Below are positions 7,269 to 14,695 of a stretch of 14,695 nucleotides of DNA, in pieces (within the stretch, counting starts at the first letter, position 1; the number at the start of each line of letters is the position of its first letter). The stretch lies in NCBI GenBank assembly GCA_002169475.2, contig NHKK02000004.1, forward strand, positions 1-14,695, written 5' to 3'. The position numbers and the translations under genes were made by a program. The notes beneath the pieces are model-generated. The model saw nothing but the letters and a program-made list of their open reading frames with translations, was not told the DNA's origin and did no database searches. The stretch comes from Candidatus Pelagibacter sp. TMED239 (GTDB lineage: Bacteria; Pseudomonadota; Alphaproteobacteria; Pelagibacterales; Pelagibacteraceae).

Positions 7269-7296
7269 TTGAAAAAAAAATAATATTAATTAGATA
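7269..7296 (+). promoter_or_regulatory. weak candidate promoter in front of rpoH
   Basis: TTGAAA (7269-7274) and TAGATA (7291-7296) are spaced by 16 bases in the 40-base rluD-rpoH gap. The -35 is fair (4 of 6) and the -10 poor (3 of 6). It could provide rluD-independent rpoH expression, but readthrough from rluD would suffice. Confidence 0.25.
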
Positions 7297-7304
7297 AACA
7301 CTCT

Positions 7305-8198
7305 ATGAATAGTACTTTTAACAGTAATCTTCCAATCCTAAGTAATGAGGGTGGTCTATCAGCATACCTTAATCAAATAAAAAAATTTCCTATGTTAGAT
7401 GCTGAGGAAGAATATATGCTTGCTAAAAATTGGAGAACTAATGGAAATGTCAAAGCGGCAGAAAAATTAGTTACAAGCCACCTCAGATTAGTTGCAAAAA
7501 TTGCAATGGGCTATAAGGGATATGGATTACCAGTCAATGAAATGATATCTGAGGGAAATGTTGGTTTAATGCAAGCGGTTAAAAAATTTGAGCCAGAAAA
7601 AGGTTTTAGGTTAGCAACTTATGCGATGTGGTGGATCAAAGCGTCGATTCAAGAATATATCTTAAGATCATGGAGCTTGGTAAAGATTGGTACTACTAGT
7701 GCACAAAAAAAATTATTTTTTAACCTTAAAAAGTTAAAAAACCAAATTGCTCCTCAGTCAGAGGGTGATTTAAGAAATGAGCATGTAAATGAAATTGCAA
7801 ATAAACTCGATGTAAGCAAGGATGAAGTGGTTTCTATGAATCGTAGATTATCAGGAAAAGAATTTTCACTTAATGCTCAAGTAGGTGAAGATGGAGATGA
7901 ATGGCAAGATTGGTTGGTAGATAAAGAGTTAGATCATGATCTTAAATTTGCTCATCAAGAGGAAATGGAACAAAGAAAAGATTTGCTTAAAAATTCTATT
8001 AAAGTTTTAAATGACAGAGAAAGAGAAATTTTATATTCTCGAAGATTAAATGATAATCCAACTACACTCGAGGATTTAAGTAAAAAATATAAAATAAGCC
8101 GTGAAAGGGTGAGACAAATAGAAAATAAAGCTTTTGAAAAATTACAAAAACATATGTTATTATTAGCTAAGTCTAAAAATTTATTACCTGTAAATTAA
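7305..8198 (+). CDS. rpoH: RNA polymerase heat-shock sigma factor, sigma-32
   Basis: This sigma factor directs RNA polymerase to heat-shock promoters (chaperones, proteases). At 297 residues it has the family length. Region 1.2/2.1 begins near [22 protein letters not shown]. Region 2 contains the highly conserved [35 protein letters not shown] stretch (60-94) and [20 protein letters not shown] for -10 recognition. The RpoH box QKKLFFNLK at about 134-142 separates RpoH from RpoD. Region 4.2 helix-turn-helix is [22 protein letters not shown] (about 259-280). The coding end overlaps the convergent purA end by 4 bases. No Shine-Dalgarno precedes the ATG. SAR11 genomes are known to keep very few sigma factors, RpoH among them. 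FtsH, encoded further right, degrades RpoH in E. coli. Confidence 0.95.
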   Translation: MNSTFNSNLPILSNEGGLSAYLNQIKKFPMLDAEEEYMLAKNWRTNGNVKAAEKLVTSHLRLVAKIAMGYKGYGLPVNEMISEGNVGLMQAVKKFEPEKGFRLATYAMWWIKASIQEYILRSWSLVKIGTTSAQKKLFFNLKKLKNQIAPQSEGDLRNEHVNEIANKLDVSKDEVVSMNRRLSGKEFSLNAQVGEDGDEWQDWLVDKELDHDLKFAHQEEMEQRKDLLKNSIKVLNDREREILYSRRLNDNPTTLEDLSKKYKISRERVRQIENKAFEKLQKHMLLLAKSKNLLPVN

Positions 8199-9487
8199 AC
8201 TTCAAAAGGATTTTCTATCAATATTGTGTCTTCTCGTTCTGGGCTAGTTGAAATGCTAGAAATTTTTGTTCCTATAAAATTTTCAACTGCAAAAATATAA
8301 TTTTTTGCATTCTCTGGTAGTTCTTCAATATTCTTTATCCCTTTAGTAGATGCTTTCCATCCAGGAAAAATTTTGTATATAGGTTTTATTTTTAATTGAT
8401 CTTCTACTGCTGCTGGCAAATAATCAATTTTATTTCCATCTAGTTCATATTGAACACACATTTTAATTTCATCTAATTCATCAAGGACATCAAGTTTAGT
8501 AAGTGCAATTCCATCAATTCCTGAAATTTTTATAGTTTGTCTAACTAAAACTCCATCAAACCAACCACATCGTCTTTTACGGCTAGTGACTGTTCCAAAT
8601 TCTTTACCTCTAGTACCCAGTAATTCACCCACATCATCATTTAATTCTGTTGGGAAAGGTCCTTCACCAACCCTTGTTGTGTATGCTTTCGTGATACCCA
8701 AAACATAATTTATTGTATTTGGCCCACAACCAGTTCCAGTAGCTGCACTAGATGCAACGGTATTTGAAGATGTAACAAATGGATATGTTCCATGATCAAC
8801 GTCTAATAAAATACCTTGAGCACCTTCAAATAATATCTTTTTTTTTTGTCTTTTAAATTGATCAATTTTTAACCAAACAGGTTGAGAAAACTTTAAAATT
8901 TCTGGTGCAATTTTTAATAAATCTTTTTTTAATTGATCTTTTTTAAAAATTTTTTTTTCTAATCCTTTTCTGATAGCATTATGATGTAATAAAACAGACT
9001 CTAATCTTTGATCAAGATTTTTTTCTGATCTTAGATCCATAACTCTTATCGATCTTCTTCCGACCTTATCTTCGTAGGCAGGTCCGATACCTCTTCTTGT
9101 TGTTCCAATTTTTCCTTTTCCAGCAGCATCTTCCCTGATTTCATCCATTTCTCTATGGAATGGCAATATTAAATTTGCAGACTCAGAAATAATAAAATTT
9201 CCAATATCTATTTTTATGCCTTTTGATTTTATTTCCTCAATTTCATCAAGTAACGCCCAAGGGTCAACAACAACTCCATTACCAATTATAGAAATCTTAT
9301 TTTTTCTTACAATTCCAGATGGTAGCAATCTAAGTTTGTATGTAACCCCATCTATTACTAAAGTGTGACCAGCATTATGACCACCTTGGAATCTGATAAC
9401 AACATCAGCTTGTTCTGAAAGCCAATCTACAATTTTACCTTTTCCCTCATCTCCCCATTGAGAGCCAACAACAACAATATTTTTCAT
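8195..9487 (-). CDS. purA: adenylosuccinate synthetase
   Basis: PurA joins IMP and aspartate with GTP hydrolysis to adenylosuccinate, the committed step from IMP to AMP, in the cytoplasm. At 430 residues it matches the family (about 430). The P-loop [16 protein letters not shown] lies at 8-23 with the active-site Asp13, and GGHNAGHT carries His41. [15 protein letters not shown] binds IMP, and [20 protein letters not shown] and [13 protein letters not shown] follow. [12 protein letters not shown] and [10 protein letters not shown] near the C-terminus complete the set. No key residue is missing. It is the last gene of the minus-strand operon: its ATG overlaps the thiD stop by one base (TAATG), and its end overlaps rpoH. 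A T10 run at 8838-8847 stays in frame. Confidence 0.97.
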   Translation of the reverse strand: MKNIVVVGSQWGDEGKGKIVDWLSEQADVVIRFQGGHNAGHTLVIDGVTYKLRLLPSGIVRKNKISIIGNGVVVDPWALLDEIEEIKSKGIKIDIGNFIISESANLILPFHREMDEIREDAAGKGKIGTTRRGIGPAYEDKVGRRSIRVMDLRSEKNLDQRLESVLLHHNAIRKGLEKKIFKKDQLKKDLLKIAPEILKFSQPVWLKIDQFKRQKKKILFEGAQGILLDVDHGTYPFVTSSNTVASSAATGTGCGPNTINYVLGITKAYTTRVGEGPFPTELNDDVGELLGTRGKEFGTVTSRKRRCGWFDGVLVRQTIKISGIDGIALTKLDVLDELDEIKMCVQYELDGNKIDYLPAAVEDQLKIKPIYKIFPGWKASTKGIKNIEELPENAKNYIFAVENFIGTKISSISTSPEREDTILIENPFEV

Positions 9488-10299
9488 TACTTAAATTTTA
9501 TATTTAATTTCATTGAGCAAAGGTGATTTATTGGACCGTGTCCTTTTCCATATTTTGGGTTCTTATTAATTGCAGAATTAACATACTTAATGCCAAGCTC
9601 ACAAGCTTTCTTAATAGGTTTTCCACATGATAAAAAGGTAGTTATGGCACTAGACAAAGTACAACCTGTGCCATGAGTATTCTTTGTTTTATATCTCTTA
9701 CTGTTGAATACTTTTATTTCGGATTTGCTAACAAATATATCTTTAACTGATTTAAATTTTAAATGGCCTCCTTTAATTAAAACATTTTTTGCCCCAGACT
9801 CTATGAGTTTATTTGCTGCAAAAATCATATCTTTCTGACTTTTTATTCTAGTATTAGTTAATATTTCTGCTTCAGGGATATTTGGAGTAATCAAAATAGC
9901 TTTTTTAATTAATTTTGATTTAAGTAGTTTAATTGCTTTATTATTGATTAATTTAGTTCCACCTTTTGCGACCATTACTGGATCCAGTACAATTTTTTTT
10001 TCCTTAATAACTTTTAAGGATTTAATTACTGACTCAATGACCTTAGTGGAGTGCAGCATTCCAATTTTGATTGCATTTGGTTTTATGTCTTTTGAAGTAA
10101 ATATAATTTGATTATAAATTTCTTTAGGATTAATTGGTACTATAGATTTTACCCCATTTGTATTTTGAGAAGTTACAGCTGTTATTGCGGTCATTGCGTA
10201 AGATCCTAATGCAGTAACAGTTTTAATGTCTGCTTGAATACCTGCTCCACCAGATGAATCTGAGCCAGCAATAATCAAAATTTTTGATTTAAGTTTCAA
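9487..10299 (-). CDS. thiD: hydroxymethylpyrimidine/phosphomethylpyrimidine kinase, TTG start
   Basis: ThiD phosphorylates 4-amino-5-hydroxymethyl-2-methylpyrimidine (HMP) and then HMP-phosphate, giving HMP-PP for thiamine synthesis. This 270-residue ribokinase-fold protein shows the N-terminal substrate motif [17 protein letters not shown] and the AVTSQNTNG segment. [11 protein letters not shown], the [12 protein letters not shown] strand and the C-terminal anion-hole/catalytic motif [12 protein letters not shown] follow. The start is TTG at 10299-10297, one base past the glmM stop. No in-frame ATG or GTG exists before the conserved AGSDSSGG, so the rare codon is required. Its stop overlaps the purA start. 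SAR11 bacteria lack HMP synthesis and take up HMP, a known trait that makes this kinase essential for salvage. Confidence 0.95.
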   Translation of the reverse strand: MKLKSKILIIAGSDSSGGAGIQADIKTVTALGSYAMTAITAVTSQNTNGVKSIVPINPKEIYNQIIFTSKDIKPNAIKIGMLHSTKVIESVIKSLKVIKEKKIVLDPVMVAKGGTKLINNKAIKLLKSKLIKKAILITPNIPEAEILTNTRIKSQKDMIFAANKLIESGAKNVLIKGGHLKFKSVKDIFVSKSEIKVFNSKRYKTKNTHGTGCTLSSAITTFLSCGKPIKKACELGIKYVNSAINKNPKYGKGHGPINHLCSMKLNIKFK

Positions 10300-10300
10300 T

Positions 10301-11632
10301 TTATTTAATTTTCTTTATAATGATATTTATACACTGATTAAGAATCTTTTTATCTTCACTTTCCCCCATAACTCTTATCTTTGACTCTGTTCCAGATTTT
10401 CTTACTAAAATTCTTCCCCTTCCTCTCATTAGGTTTTCCGCAATCTTTATAGATTTTTTAACTTCTAATTTATTTATAATAGCCTTATCTCTTACATGTA
10501 TATTTTTCAAAATTTGAGGCGTCCTTTTAAATGTATTAAAAAATTCACTAGCTTTTTTCCCTTTTCTTATTGCAAACAAAACCTCTAGAGCAACTAATAA
10601 TCCATCTCCAGTGGTTGCAAATTTACCTAAAATAATGTGTCCTGATTGTTCACCCCCCAAATTAAAATCATGTTTTTGCATTTTTTCCTTAACATACCTG
10701 TCACCTACATTTGATCTAACAAATTTGATTTTTTTAATTTTAAAAAAATTCTGTAGACCGTAGTTAGACATTAAAGTGCCAACCACTCCTCCTCTAAGCA
10801 TCTTTTTATTATTCCACCTAATTGCTAAAGCAGCAACTATTTGATCACCATCAATAATGTTGCTTTTCTCATCACACATAATAATTCTGTCTGCATCACC
10901 ATCTAAAGATATACCTAAATGAGCTTTATATCTCTTTACTGCATTTCTTATGTTGTTAGGAAAAGTTGAACCACAATACTTATTTATATTTAAGCCGTTA
11001 GGATTTACTCCTATCGCAAAAACTTTTGCTCCTAATGATCTTAATAAATCAGGTCCTGCTTTATATCCCGCACCATTTGCACAATCAATTACGATTCTCA
11101 ATCCTCTTAAATTAAAATCCTTTGAAAAATTTTTTTTTAGGATTTTTATGTAATTTTTTGTTCCAGTTTCTAATCTTTTTACTCTGCCTAAATTTTCAGG
11201 ATTAGATAAATTCTTATATATTTTTTTATCAATTAAATTTTCAATTTTCTTTTCTATCTTATCTGATAATTTCATTCCATCTGGACCAAATAATTTTAAT
11301 CCATTGTCATAATGAGGATTGTGAGAAGCAGTGATCATAATACCCATATTAGCTTTCATAGACTTTGTAAGCATGGCAAGACCATTTGTGGGCAAAGGTC
11401 CTAATGTATAGACATGCATACCGGCAGATGCTAATCCTGAGACTAATGCAGGTTCTAAAGAGTAGCCAGATAATCTTGTGTCTTTAGCTATAATTGCAGT
11501 TTGTTTCTTTTTTTTTTGAGACTTGAAATATGTTCCTGAAGCTAAACCAAATTTAAAGAACATATCACCATTAATATTTTTACTATTAATTGCCCCTCTT
11601 ATTCCGTCAGTTCCAAAATATTTTTTTGTCAT
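10301..11632 (-). CDS. glmM: phosphoglucosamine mutase
   Basis: GlmM converts glucosamine-6-phosphate to glucosamine-1-phosphate on the way to UDP-GlcNAc, for peptidoglycan and lipopolysaccharide. It has 443 residues, the usual size. The start MTKKYFGTDGIRG is diagnostic. The phosphoserine loop TASHNPHYDNG places the catalytic Ser at 103. The metal loop DGDADR is at 244-249, the sugar loop GGEQSGH at 325-331, and the phosphate-binding RKSGTESKIRVM at 410-421. All functional loops are intact. The ATG overlaps the folP stop by one base (TAATG), implying translational coupling; thiD begins one base after its stop. A T10 run at 11508-11517 is in frame. Confidence 0.97.
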   Translation of the reverse strand: MTKKYFGTDGIRGAINSKNINGDMFFKFGLASGTYFKSQKKKKQTAIIAKDTRLSGYSLEPALVSGLASAGMHVYTLGPLPTNGLAMLTKSMKANMGIMITASHNPHYDNGLKLFGPDGMKLSDKIEKKIENLIDKKIYKNLSNPENLGRVKRLETGTKNYIKILKKNFSKDFNLRGLRIVIDCANGAGYKAGPDLLRSLGAKVFAIGVNPNGLNINKYCGSTFPNNIRNAVKRYKAHLGISLDGDADRIIMCDEKSNIIDGDQIVAALAIRWNNKKMLRGGVVGTLMSNYGLQNFFKIKKIKFVRSNVGDRYVKEKMQKHDFNLGGEQSGHIILGKFATTGDGLLVALEVLFAIRKGKKASEFFNTFKRTPQILKNIHVRDKAIINKLEVKKSIKIAENLMRGRGRILVRKSGTESKIRVMGESEDKKILNQCINIIIKKIK

Positions 11633-12408
11633 TAATTTTTTATTAAATTTTTAAAAACTTTTATTCCTTGTAATATTTCATTAACCTCATGAACTCTTAA
11701 AATTTGTACCCCCTGTATCATCAGGTAAATTACAGACGAAACAGTTCCACCTGTTCTATTTTTTGTATCATTGTCACCAGATAATTCTTTAATAAATTTT
11801 TTTCTTGATATTCCAACAAGTATAGGAAAGCCCAATGAATGGAAAATGGAAATATTACAAATTATATTCATATTATGTTTCAAATTTTTTCCAAAGCCAA
11901 TTCCTGGGTCAATAATTATATTATTGTGTTTGATGCCAATTGATCTCAAAAAGTTAATTTTTTTATCAAAAAAATCATAAATATCTAATAATACATTTTC
12001 ATAAACTGGATTATTTTGCATTTTTTCAGGTGTACCCTGTGAATGTTGTAAAACAAATGGAATTTTATATTTTTTTAAAATATTTATAGTCTTGGGGTCA
12101 TAGTTTAATCCTGATACATCATTAATAACTTTAACTCCAAGTTTAATGCCTTTTTGCATTATTTCTGATTTTCTTGTGTCCAAAGATATAGGAATTTTTT
12201 TACTAATAGATCTTAATATTTTATTTATTCTATTCCATTCTAGTTTAACATTTATACCTTTTGAGCCTGGCTTAGTTGACTCACCACCAACATCTATAAT
12301 GCTAGCTCCAGACTCAAACATCTTAAGAGCTTGTTTAATTCCTTTTGTTGTACTATTAAATTTTCCACCATCAGAAAAACTATCTGGTGTGAGATTCAAT
12401 ATACCCAT
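11632..12408 (-). CDS. folP: dihydropteroate synthase, catalytic barrel (gene split by a frameshift)
   Basis: FolP condenses p-aminobenzoate with dihydropterin diphosphate to dihydropteroate in folate synthesis. The catalytic TIM barrel is complete: MGILNLTPDSFSDGG, GASIIDVGGESTKPGS, PISLDTRKSEI, VINDVSGLNYD, HSQGTPEKM, IIDPGIGFGKN, GISRKKFI and the final RVHEVNE. The ATG at 12408 is unlikely to be the native start. It falls inside the family's PxIMGILNxTPDSFSDGG motif, and the frame is open upstream to about 12501 with NFANLNFNKSPNI directly before it. The real N-terminus is the segment 12432-12683, in another frame across an A11 run (12446-12456). With one extra A the protein would be about 350 residues. 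Its stop overlaps the glmM start. Confidence 0.9.
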   Translation of the reverse strand: MGILNLTPDSFSDGGKFNSTTKGIKQALKMFESGASIIDVGGESTKPGSKGINVKLEWNRINKILRSISKKIPISLDTRKSEIMQKGIKLGVKVINDVSGLNYDPKTINILKKYKIPFVLQHSQGTPEKMQNNPVYENVLLDIYDFFDKKINFLRSIGIKHNNIIIDPGIGFGKNLKHNMNIICNISIFHSLGFPILVGISRKKFIKELSGDNDTKNRTGGTVSSVIYLMIQGVQILRVHEVNEILQGIKVFKNLIKN

Positions 12409-12431
12409 GATGTTTGGAGACTTATTAAAAT

Positions 12432-12683
12432 TTAAATTAGCAAAATTTTTTTTTTTGAAGTTATATTTTTTAAATCTTGAGTAATTTGTTTTTTTAAAAT
12501 TTTAGGTAAATTGCTTAATCTATTGATTTTAATTTTTTTTTTTGAATTTCTTGAAATTAACTCAATCTGATCAAAAGAAATCTCTTTATTTCCATTTAAT
12601 GGTAAAGATTTTTTGTTTTTTACAAGGCTTTTTGATGTTTTCCCATAATAGAAATTACACGCTCTTGTGTAATATCTAGCCAT
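12432..12683 (-). CDS. folP: N-terminal extension of dihydropteroate synthase, displaced by frameshift (83-codon frame)
   Basis: Taken alone this is an 83-residue protein with no known domain. It starts MARYYTRACNFYYG and contains KSLPLNGNKEISFDQIELIS. Alphaproteobacterial FolP proteins often carry an N-terminal region of about 80 residues that begins with a YY-containing stretch, then an S/A-L-P-L-x-G block, then F-x-x-x-E, and leads into P-x-IMGILN. This segment has all of those elements in order. Its last sense codons before the A11 run read NITSKKK; after a -1 shift the frame continues NFANLNFNKSPNIMGILN. A second T11 run at 12533-12543 stays in frame. The ATG lies 5 bases after the ftsH stop. 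The alternative of a separate small gene is less likely. Confidence 0.8.
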   Translation of the reverse strand: MARYYTRACNFYYGKTSKSLVKNKKSLPLNGNKEISFDQIELISRNSKKKIKINRLSNLPKILKKQITQDLKNITSKKKILLI

Positions 12684-12688
12684 TAATA

Positions 12689-14590
12689 TTAATGAACAAT
12701 TTTTGGTTTAAGTCCTAGAGCGCCCATCGCAGAACCTTTATCATCTTCAACTTTTAGATCTTGTTTGTCTGCTGGATATATATTTTTATTAATAATATTT
12801 TCAATTTCTTCTCCAGTTAAAGTTTCGTAAGTCATAAGAGCCTTTGCAATTTTATGTAGATCATCGATTTTTTCTGTCAAAATTTCCTTAGCTTTATTGT
12901 AGCCTTCATCAACTAATCTTCTAATTTCTTTATCAATTTTTTGGGCAACTTCCTCAGACACTGACTGAGTTTGGGTTACTGATCTTCCCAAAAAAACCTC
13001 TTCTTGATTTTCACCATATTCAACTGGCCCCATCTCCTCACTCATTCCGTATTTTGTAACCATTGCTCTAGCTAGTTGAGTAGCTTGATTAATATCTGAT
13101 CCACTTCCACCACCTGCACCAGTAGAAATATTATCTTTTCCAAATATAACTTCTTCTGCAACTCTTCCTCCAAAACATACTGCTAATCTTGCTTTAAGGT
13201 ATTTAATTGAATGACCATGTTTATCTCTTTCTGGTAAATTCATTACCATACCTAATGCTCTACCTCTTGGTATAATTGTAGCTTTATGAATAGGGTCATA
13301 AACAGGCATATTGAATGATACTAAAGCATGTCCACCCTCATGATATGCTGTTAATTTTTTTTCATCTTCTGTCATAACCATTGAACGTCTCTCAGCACCC
13401 ATCATAACTTTATCTTTAGCTTCCTCGAATTCACTAACAGTTACAATTCTCTTATTTTTTCTTGCAGCTAATAAAGCTGACTCATTTACTAAATTTGCAA
13501 GATCTGCTCCTGAAAACCCTGGAGTTCCTCTAGCAATTGTTCTTAAATTAACGTCTGGTCCCATTTTAATTTTTTTTACATGAACTTTTAAAATTTTTTC
13601 TCTTCCTATAATGTCAGGATTTGAAACTACTACCTGTCTATCAAATCGTCCAGGTCTCAATAAAGCTGGATCTAAAACATCTGGTCTATTCGTTGCTGCG
13701 ATTATTATTACACCTTCGTTAGTATCAAAACCATCCATCTCGACAAGCAACTGATTAAGAGTTTGTTCTCTTTCATCATTTCCTCCGCCTAAACCTGCAC
13801 CCCTACTTCTTCCCACTGCATCAATTTCATCAATAAAAATTATACATGGAGAATTTTTTTTACCTTGTTCAAACATGTCTCTTACTCTTGAGGCGCCAAC
13901 TCCTACAAACATTTCAACAAAGTCTGATCCAGAGATTGTAAAAAAAGGAACTCTTGCTTCTCCAGCAATAGCTCGGGCTAATAATGTTTTACCTGTTCCT
14001 GGAGGTCCAACTAATAAAGCACCTCTTGGAATTTTTCCACCAAGCCTACTAAACTTTTTTGGGTCTTTTAAGAATTCAACAATTTCCTCAACCTCTTCTT
14101 TGGCTTCTTCGACACCAGCTACATCATTGAAGGTAACTTTACCTTTGAGTTCATTCATCATTTTAGCTTTTGATCTTCCGAACCCCATTGCTCCACCTTT
14201 ACCGCCTTGCATTTGCCTCATAAAAAATATCCAAACTGCAATTAACAACAGCATCGGAAACCATGAAAGTAGAACTCCAAATAATGATGGCATTTTTTCA
14301 TCTATTGGTGCCGCAGATATACTTACACCTTTGTCAGAAAGTTTTTCAATCAAGTTCGGATCGTTAGGTGAATAAGTTGTAAAACTATTTCCATTAGAAT
14401 AAACACCTTTTATGTTGTTTCCTTGAATTTCAACTTTTAATACTTCTCCATTATCAACAGATGTTAAAAATTCTGAAAATATAACTTTATTGCTACCTCG
14501 AGTATTTGACTGAGGGTTTTTAAACATATTGTAGAGACCTATAGTTAAAAAAACTATTATTGCCCACATCGCTATATTTTTCATATTCAT
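12689..14590 (-). CDS. ftsH: ATP-dependent zinc metalloprotease FtsH
   Basis: FtsH is a membrane-anchored AAA+ protease that forms hexamers and degrades misfolded membrane proteins and regulators such as RpoH and LpxC. It has 633 residues. A first membrane helix (5-23), a periplasmic domain of about 80 residues and a second helix (about 104-125) precede the ATPase. Walker A is GPPGTGKT at 195-202, the pore loop FVG at 228-230 and Walker B FIDEID at 252-257. The second region of homology is [21 protein letters not shown]. The zinc site is HEGGH at 417-421 with third ligand Asp499 in SGSDI. GAGGGSG before that Asp is several residues longer than the GAS/GAG-SD form I know from other FtsH. The first gene of the minus-strand operon starts at ATG 14590; a second in-frame ATG lies at 14584. 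No Shine-Dalgarno is visible. Confidence 0.97.
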   Translation of the reverse strand: MNMKNIAMWAIIVFLTIGLYNMFKNPQSNTRGSNKVIFSEFLTSVDNGEVLKVEIQGNNIKGVYSNGNSFTTYSPNDPNLIEKLSDKGVSISAAPIDEKMPSLFGVLLSWFPMLLLIAVWIFFMRQMQGGKGGAMGFGRSKAKMMNELKGKVTFNDVAGVEEAKEEVEEIVEFLKDPKKFSRLGGKIPRGALLVGPPGTGKTLLARAIAGEARVPFFTISGSDFVEMFVGVGASRVRDMFEQGKKNSPCIIFIDEIDAVGRSRGAGLGGGNDEREQTLNQLLVEMDGFDTNEGVIIIAATNRPDVLDPALLRPGRFDRQVVVSNPDIIGREKILKVHVKKIKMGPDVNLRTIARGTPGFSGADLANLVNESALLAARKNKRIVTVSEFEEAKDKVMMGAERRSMVMTEDEKKLTAYHEGGHALVSFNMPVYDPIHKATIIPRGRALGMVMNLPERDKHGHSIKYLKARLAVCFGGRVAEEVIFGKDNISTGAGGGSGSDINQATQLARAMVTKYGMSEEMGPVEYGENQEEVFLGRSVTQTQSVSEEVAQKIDKEIRRLVDEGYNKAKEILTEKIDDLHKIAKALMTYETLTGEEIENIINKNIYPADKQDLKVEDDKGSAMGALGLKPKIVH

Positions 14591-14591
14591 A

Positions 14592-14639
14592 ACTATAAAA
14601 TAAGATTTATTATAAATTAAACAAGTGACAAAATATCAA
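14592..14639 (-). promoter_or_regulatory. ftsH promoter region: sigma-70-like and possible RpoH-like boxes
   Basis: Two overlapping arrangements can be drawn on the minus strand. A sigma-70 reading uses TTGATA (14639-14634) and a perfect TATAAT (14614-14609), but the spacer is 19 bases. An RpoH-like reading uses CTTGTT (14625-14620), 15 bases, then CTTATTT (14604-14598), which fits the C-Y-T-A-T-N-T form described for alphaproteobacterial heat-shock promoters. That would start transcription almost at the ATG. Both are tentative in such AT-rich DNA. Confidence 0.3.
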
Positions 14640-14653
14640 TTAAAATATTATAT

Positions 14654-14695
14654 TTAATGCTCTTTTAGAACTAAGATTGAGTGCTTCACTTTATA
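14654..14695 (-). other. possible 3' end of an upstream gene (right edge)
   Basis: From the right edge on the minus strand one frame reads YKVKHSILVLKEH and then a TAA at 14656-14654. It could be the tail of the gene preceding ftsH (tilS often does in proteobacteria). Thirteen codons prove nothing, and I recognise no motif. Confidence 0.2.

Noticed and set aside
7265..7287. AATATT ... AATATT repeat between rluD and rpoH
   Set aside because: AATATT is self-complementary and common in DNA this rich in A and T; a 6-base repeat is not evidence of a terminator or operator.
8178..8196. AATTTA/TAAATT inverted repeat at the end of rpoH as a terminator
   Set aside because: A six-base stem of A-T pairs only, with a 7-base loop and no T-tract in the right place; far too weak for an intrinsic terminator.
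12146..12484. 112-codon plus-strand frame antisense to folP
   Set aside because: It lies entirely opposite the folP frames and shows no recognisable domain; the open frame follows from AT-rich codon bias.
13875..14375. 166-codon plus-strand frame antisense to ftsH
   Set aside because: It lies wholly opposite the well-conserved FtsH ATPase region, has a proline/serine-rich composition unlike the genome's proteins, and shows no motif; it is a mirror of ftsH codon use.
1..14695. CRISPR array, insertion sequence, prophage or toxin-antitoxin module
   Set aside because: No regularly spaced repeats, transposase or integrase motifs, terminal inverted repeats or small paired toxin-like genes were seen; nearly every base is accounted for by recognised genes.

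Overview
The window is very AT-rich, roughly 70% by eye. Its proteins are loaded with Lys, Asn and Ile, its genes are packed end to end, and several neighbours share a TAATG stop/start overlap. These traits, the gene order ftsH-folP-glmM-thiD-purA beside rluD-rpoH, and an alphaproteobacterial-style N-terminal extension on FolP point to a streamlined marine alphaproteobacterium of the SAR11 ('Candidatus Pelagibacter') type. That assignment is inference from composition and gene content, not from a database match.

Layout. 1-2503 (+): a Sua5-type threonylcarbamoyl-AMP synthase (tRNA t6A synthesis), followed by a translationally coupled ABC-2 exporter (ATPase then permease). A possible divergent gene start lies at the extreme left edge. 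2504-2580 (-): tRNA-Arg(UCG) with an encoded CCA that touches the permease stop codon. 2631-4766 (+): a probable accessory surface-glycosylation pair, made of a GT-C (ArnT/PMT-like) membrane glycosyltransferase and a GT-A family 2 (Dpm1-like) enzyme. 4771-6234 (-): a membrane-anchored glucose/sorbosone dehydrogenase-like beta-propeller. 6281-8198 (+): rluD-like pseudouridine synthase and the heat-shock sigma factor rpoH. 8195-14590 (-): a tight housekeeping operon transcribed ftsH, folP, glmM, thiD, purA. It covers membrane proteolysis, folate, amino-sugar/peptidoglycan precursor, thiamine and purine synthesis. The right edge holds the ftsH leader.

How the parts connect. The GT2 enzyme probably charges a polyprenyl phosphate with a sugar, and the adjacent GT-C enzyme probably uses that lipid-linked sugar on the periplasmic side. 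RpoH and FtsH are encoded in one window; in other proteobacteria FtsH degrades RpoH, and a weak RpoH-like promoter can be drawn just upstream of ftsH.

The most noteworthy signals are two genes whose protein continues in a second frame after a homopolymer A run. In the GT2 gene an A8 run (4664-4671) displaces about 30 C-terminal residues. In folP an A11 run (T11 on the + strand, 12446-12456) separates a family-typical N-terminal extension from the catalytic barrel. They may be sequencing errors, fresh mutations, or sites rescued by transcriptional slippage. The rest of the window looks like ordinary core genome, and I see no phage, transposon, CRISPR or clearly new defence system.
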